From Streptomyces avidinii (lineage in GTDB: Bacteria > Actinomycetota > Actinomycetes > Streptomycetales > Streptomycetaceae): a DNA stretch of 64,000 bases. The notes beneath the pieces are model-generated. The model worked only from the letters and a program-made list of their open reading frames with translations, was not told where the DNA came from and made no database searches. Shown piece by piece: positions 60,635 through 64,000 of this stretch (positions within the stretch are counted from its first letter, which is position 1; every line of letters begins with the position of its first letter). The position numbers and the translations under genes are program-made. The stretch is from contig NZ_BMVL01000014.1 in NCBI RefSeq assembly GCF_014650695.1, positions 124,001 through 188,000 on the forward strand. The letters run 5' to 3'.

Positions 60635-60858
60635 TGCTGCTCGCGGCGATCGCGACGGCGGCCGTGCTCGGCGTCGCCAAGGTGGTCCGGGACGCGCTCA
60701 TCCTCCGCCAGGTGCGGGCGGCCATGGAGGGCTGCTCGGCGGAGGACCGGGTCCGGATCGGCATCCGGCTGGCCGGGGCGCTGGGCGGCGGTCAGGCCGG
60801 GGAGCCGGAGCCGGGCCCGGCACCGCTTCCGGGCCCGCCCTCCACGCCCGCTCCCTGA
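60634..60858 (+). CDS. Small membrane-anchored protein
   Basis: The 74-residue product has an N-terminal helix (MLLAAIATAAVLGVAKVVRDALI), a short charged middle (LRQVRAAMEGCSAEDRVRIGIRLAGALGG) and a Pro-rich tail. Coupled to the unknown gene upstream by TGATG; probably the two act together. Confidence 0.72.
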   Translation: MLLAAIATAAVLGVAKVVRDALILRQVRAAMEGCSAEDRVRIGIRLAGALGGGQAGEPEPGPAPLPGPPSTPAP

Positions 60859-60881
60859 TCCGTCCCGATCGAAAGCGACGG

Positions 60882-61583
60882 CTAGACCTCGACGATCACC
60901 TGGTCCAGGGACTTGCGGACGAGGTCCGGGACCTCGCAGTCGTCCGCCGGGTAGCCCACCGGGATGACGGCGAAAGCCTTCTCGTTCTCCGGGCGCTCCA
61001 GGACATGGCTGAGGAAGCGCATGGGGCTGGGAGTGTGGATCAGCGCCGCCAGGCCGGACAGGTGAAGCGCGGACAGGAGCATGCCCACCGCGATGCCGAC
61101 CGACTCGTCCACGTAGTAGTGCTTGCGCTTCGTGCCGTCCGGGCCGAGCCAGTAGCGCTGCTGGAAGACCACGATCAGCGCCGGGGCGTCCGTCAGGTGG
61201 GTCTTCACGGCGTCCGTGCCGATGGGGCGCAGGGCGGCGAGCCATTCGTCGCCCAGCCGGCCGTCGTAGGACAGCTGCTCCTCCTGCTCGGCGGCCGCGC
61301 GGATCTGCTGCCGCACGGCCGGGTTCTTGACCAGGACGAAGGTCCACGGCTGCTGGTGCGCCCCGGACGGGGCGGTCGCCGCGCAGGCGATCGCGTCCCG
61401 GACCACCTGATCGGGCACCGGGTCGGGGGAGAAGTGGCGTACGGTCCGCCGCTCGTCCATCCGGGTCCGCAACTCGGCGGCGCGCGCGAGGGATTCCTGC
61501 TGCGGCATCCGCTCGGGCCGGTAGGGGGCGGGACGGTACGGCTGGCCGTGGATCGGGGTCCACTGCTGGGTTTCGGGCGACAT
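60882..61583 (-). CDS. Nitroreductase-family flavoprotein
   Basis: The 233-residue FMN enzyme shows the family pattern: RRTVRHFSPDPVPDQVVRDAIACAATAPSGAHQQPWTFVLV, GIAVGMLLSALHLSGLAALIHTPSPM, FAVIPVGYP. It may reduce nitro compounds, quinones or remove iodine/other halogens (the IYD-like subgroup has similar ends). ATG 61583 preferred; CAGACT six bases upstream (minus strand) may be its -10. Confidence 0.88.
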   Translation of the reverse strand: MSPETQQWTPIHGQPYRPAPYRPERMPQQESLARAAELRTRMDERRTVRHFSPDPVPDQVVRDAIACAATAPSGAHQQPWTFVLVKNPAVRQQIRAAAEQEEQLSYDGRLGDEWLAALRPIGTDAVKTHLTDAPALIVVFQQRYWLGPDGTKRKHYYVDESVGIAVGMLLSALHLSGLAALIHTPSPMRFLSHVLERPENEKAFAVIPVGYPADDCEVPDLVRKSLDQVIVEV

Positions 61584-61686
61584 GGGGCGAGTCTGCCGAC
61601 GCAATGGTCCAGACCGCTAGAGCCGCTTCGGCCGATGGCGGCCGGTGTACGGCGTTCGGCGTCCGCAATGCGGTCCCGGTCCTTGG

Positions 61687-61692
61687 TACGTT
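61687..61692 (+). promoter_or_regulatory. -10 TACGTT for the SMI1/KNR4 gene
   Basis: TACGTT ends six bases before the ATG at 61699. Confidence 0.4.
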
Positions 61693-61698
61693 CGCAGG

Positions 61699-62217
61699 AT
61701 GAGCGACTGGGACGCGCGGGCGGTACGGGAGCGGCTGCGCGCGAAGCGCCTCCGGTACGAGCTGAGGGCGCCGCTTCTGGAGGCGGAGGTACGGGCCTTC
61801 GAGGCGGAGCACGGCATCCGGCTGCCCGGGGAGTACCGGACGTTCGTCACCACCGTCGGCGACGGACCGGCGGGCCCGGAGCACGGGCTGATGCCGCTGA
61901 TCACCCCGCGTCCCGAGGCCGACGACGACTGGGCGGTGGACGACGAGTGGCTGGAAGACCGCCGCCCGGGCCGACTGGCCGCGCCCTGCCCGATCCGAGA
62001 ACCGCGTCCGTTCGACGTGAACCGCAGGTTCGACGAGCGCGAGGGGCTGACCCTGGGCACGCTCGTGCTGGCCGAGCAGGGGTGCGGCATGTATTCGCGG
62101 CTGATCCTCAACGGGCCGCTGGCCGGTCAGGTCTGGCACCTCGACCAGGACTTCGGGACCTGCGTGCCCGAGAGCCCGGACTTCCGCACCTGGTACACCG
62201 ACTGGCTGGAGAAGTGA
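61699..62217 (+). CDS. SMI1/KNR4-family protein
   Basis: The 172-residue product has the SMI1/KNR4 (SUKH) pattern: EVRAFEAEHGIRLPGEYRTFVTTVGDGPAGPEHGLMPL, LVLAEQGCGMYSRLILNGPLAGQVWHLDQDFGTCV, FRTWYTDWLEK. SUKH proteins are often toxin immunity proteins, but no toxin is nearby. Its stop shares a base with the start of the acetyltransferase gene. Confidence 0.88.
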   Translation: MSDWDARAVRERLRAKRLRYELRAPLLEAEVRAFEAEHGIRLPGEYRTFVTTVGDGPAGPEHGLMPLITPRPEADDDWAVDDEWLEDRRPGRLAAPCPIREPRPFDVNRRFDEREGLTLGTLVLAEQGCGMYSRLILNGPLAGQVWHLDQDFGTCVPESPDFRTWYTDWLEK

Positions 62218-62756
62218 TGGGCGTGCATGTCGCACACACCGCCGGGCTGACCGGAGACGAGCTCCGCGAGGTGCGGGCCCTGCTCGACGAGGCCTTCGAC
62301 GGGGACTTCGGCGAGGAGGACTTCGAGCACGCCCTCGGCGGGATGCACGTGCTGGTCCGGGACGCGGGCGGGGCGCTCGTCGCGCACGGCAGTGTGGTGC
62401 AGCGCCGGGTGGTGCACGGTGGGCGTGCCCTGCGGACCGGGTACGTCGAGGCCGTGGCCGTACGGGCCCGGGCGCGGCGCCGCGGCCTCGGTGGGCAGGT
62501 CATGGCCGAGCTCGAACGGATCGTCGCGCGGGCCTACGTGCTCGGCGCGCTGTCGGCCTCGCAGGACGGGGCCGCGCTGTACCTGGGCCGTGGCTGGGCG
62601 GCGTGGCCGGGCCGGGTCGGGGCGCTGTCGCCGGACGGGCCGGTGCGCCTGCCCGAGGAGGAGGGCTCCACCTACGTGTGGGTGCCGTCCGGCGGGATCC
62701 TGCTGGACCCCGCCGGACGGCTCGACTTCGACTGGCGGGACGGGGACGTCCTCTAG
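62217..62756 (+). CDS. Aminoglycoside 2'-N-acetyltransferase-like GNAT (AAC(2')-I family)
   Basis: The 179-residue product follows the mycobacterial AAC(2')-I plan throughout: ELREVRALLDEAFDGDFGEEDFEHALGGMHVLV, AHGSVVQRRVVHGGRALRTGYVEAVAVRARARRRGLG, AYVLGALSASQDGAALYLGRGWAAWPG, FDWRDGDVL. It would acetylate the 2' amine of aminoglycosides or a cell-envelope amine. ATG 62217 overlaps the preceding TGA by one base. Chromosomal context and composition match the neighbours, so not recently acquired. Confidence 0.85.
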   Translation: MGVHVAHTAGLTGDELREVRALLDEAFDGDFGEEDFEHALGGMHVLVRDAGGALVAHGSVVQRRVVHGGRALRTGYVEAVAVRARARRRGLGGQVMAELERIVARAYVLGALSASQDGAALYLGRGWAAWPGRVGALSPDGPVRLPEEEGSTYVWVPSGGILLDPAGRLDFDWRDGDVL

Positions 62757-62792
62757 GTCGTCTCCTCCGGACCTTGCCCGGCCTCGCGACGG

Positions 62793-64000
62793 CTACGACC
62801 CCGAGATGCTGGGCGCGCCCGACTCGATGTGGCCCGTGTAGCGGCGCGACCAGGTGCCGTCGGAGTCGGCCAGGATCGTGAAGTCGTACCAGCCGTTGCT
62901 GTAGGCCACGGCGTTGAAGTGGTCCTCGCGCGAGGAGTTCGCCGGGACCGTGTAGGTCCACGGGCCGTCCGTGCGGTAGGCGTTCGAGCGGATCGTGAAG
63001 GTGACGGGGGAGCCGGAGGCGTTCTTCATCGTGAAGAAGACCGCCGTCTTCCCGGTGCCCTGTTCGATCGCGAAGCGGGCTGCGACCTCGACGTCCTTGC
63101 CGGGCTTCGAGGCGTCGCCGATGAAGCGGCGCAGGAAGCGGTTCGGCCCGTGCATGGAGATGTCGTACTTGCCCGAGCCGTGGCCGAGGCCGATGTTGAA
63201 GTAGTCGCTGCCGGTGGTGCCCGGGTCGACCGTGTACTGCCAGGCCGCCGTGTCCCGGTGCTGGTGCGGGTGGATCGAGAAGTGCGCCGCCCGCTTCGCC
63301 TCGGCGCCCTGGTTGGTCATCGAGAACCAGGCCAGGATCTTGCCGGCCGCTCCGAACTCGAAGCGGTCCAGGTTGCCGTTCACCTGGTACGGCAGGGCCC
63401 GTGCCGGGCGGGTGCCGGGTTCCTGCGCCGGGAGGGCGTTGTCCTGCGGGGCCGGGTTGGGAAGCGGGCCGCAGGTCGACTGGCCGATCACCTTGGCGGT
63501 GGACGGGAGGCCCGCGGGGACGCCGTGGACCGGGTGTGCGAAGTCGAAGACGCCGGTCAGGTCGCCGACCACCCTGCGGCGCCACGCGCTGATGTTCGGG
63601 CAGGTGGCGGGGGTGCCGAGGGCGGCCGTCCACTTCTCCATGAACCGCAGGACCGAGGTGTGGTCGAAGACCTCGGAGCTCACCCAGCCGCCGCGGGTCC
63701 ACGGGGACATCACGATCATGGGGACACGGAAGCCGAGCCCGATCGGGGTGCCGTCGATGTACTCGCCGGGGGTGCCGGGCGGCGCGACCGGCGGCGGGAC
63801 GTGGTCGAAGAAGCCGTCGTTCTCGTCGTAGTTGAGGAAGAGGACCGTGGAGTCGAAGACCTCGGGGTTCGCGGCCAGCGCCCGGTAGACCAGGTCCACG
63901 AAGTGCGCGCCGTCGCCGGGCGGGGCGTAGGGGTGCTCCGAGAAGGCCTCGTTGGCCACGACCCAGGACACCTGGGGCAGGGTGCCGGCGACGACGTCGG
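62793..64000 (-). CDS. Phospholipase C (phosphocholine-type), C-terminal part
   Basis: The frame runs off the window, so the signal peptide and N-terminal metal-site part are missing. About 402 residues are visible: VSWVVANEAFSEHPYAPPGDGAHFV, FLNYDENDGFFDHVPPP (metal ligands), FRVPMIVMSPWTRGGWVSSEVFDHTSVLRFMEKW, and then two C-terminal DUF756 beta domains. Secreted enzymes of this type hydrolyse phospholipids for phosphate. The stop lies 36 bp after the convergent acetyltransferase gene. Confidence 0.93.
   Translation of the reverse strand, partial: DVVAGTLPQVSWVVANEAFSEHPYAPPGDGAHFVDLVYRALAANPEVFDSTVLFLNYDENDGFFDHVPPPVAPPGTPGEYIDGTPIGLGFRVPMIVMSPWTRGGWVSSEVFDHTSVLRFMEKWTAALGTPATCPNISAWRRRVVGDLTGVFDFAHPVHGVPAGLPSTAKVIGQSTCGPLPNPAPQDNALPAQEPGTRPARALPYQVNGNLDRFEFGAAGKILAWFSMTNQGAEAKRAAHFSIHPHQHRDTAAWQYTVDPGTTGSDYFNIGLGHGSGKYDISMHGPNRFLRRFIGDASKPGKDVEVAARFAIEQGTGKTAVFFTMKNASGSPVTFTIRSNAYRTDGPWTYTVPANSSREDHFNAVAYSNGWYDFTILADSDGTWSRRYTGHIESGAPSISGS

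Noticed and set aside
61699..62217. Polymorphic toxin immunity system from the SUKH protein
   Set aside because: No toxin, Rhs, WXG100 or secretion gene nearby; one SUKH gene alone is not evidence.

Overview
This window looks like chromosomal DNA of a Streptomyces (or close relative): very high GC, strong third-position GC bias, GTG/TTG starts, and the gene run cysteine desulfurase - amidase - mnmA - core methionine synthase - ligA - GGDEF/EAL - gatC-gatA-gatB - GGDEF - ilvB-ilvN-ilvC - serA - proline catabolism. From memory this order matches the region around SCO5476-SCO5523 of S. coelicolor; no alignment was run. I see no rRNA, tRNA, CRISPR array, insertion sequence, integrase, prophage or large secondary-metabolite cluster.

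Layout. 1-2.9 kb: end of an oligopeptide ABC importer (permease, two ATPases). 3-8.7 kb: TRIC-like channel, thioesterase, sulfur relay (cysteine desulfurase plus MnmA), Tat-type amidase, secreted cutinase-like esterase. 8.8-11.4 kb: an HTH-NACHT membrane NTPase whose frame breaks in a C7 tract. 11.4-16.6 kb: MDR oxidoreductase with a divergent GlxA-type regulator, DUF1330, an unknown gene, an SDR and a short methionine synthase. 16.6-25.3 kb: ligA, a c-di-GMP enzyme and the gatCAB locus with a small embedded gene. 25.4-28 kb: a small membrane protein and a Ser/Thr kinase with an extracytoplasmic domain. 28.2-31.8 kb: an iron-box-controlled siderophore divergon (DesH-like GNAT, DesG-like acylase, siderophore-interacting reductase). 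32-37.5 kb: DinB, GNAT, cupin, MMPL transporter and small membrane proteins. 37.5-44.2 kb: LuxR-ATPase, DUF6191, PQQ-type lipoprotein, aldo/keto reductase, D-2-hydroxyacid dehydrogenase. 44.5-53.1 kb: a second c-di-GMP protein with a degenerate EAL domain, then ilvBNC behind a leader-peptide attenuator, then serA. 53.2-55.4 kb: MFS pump and divergent TetR with a 13-bp tandem motif between them. 55.5-59.5 kb: PucR-type regulator, proline dehydrogenase and pruA. 59.7-64 kb: an unknown coupled pair, nitroreductase, SMI1/KNR4 protein overlapping an AAC(2')-I-like acetyltransferase, and the C-terminal part of a phospholipase C.

How genes work together. Desulfurase and MnmA form a tRNA thiolation route; GatCAB makes Gln-tRNA(Gln)/Asn-tRNA(Asn); ilvBNC and serA make branched-chain amino acids and serine; PucR, proline dehydrogenase and PruA turn proline into glutamate; the iron-box divergon serves hydroxamate siderophore tailoring and iron release. 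Main points for a second look: the ilvB attenuator, a recurrent -10-to-start spacing that predicts many leaderless mRNAs, the NACHT frameshift, the TetR/MFS 13-bp array, the iron divergon and the intrinsic AAC(2')-like gene.
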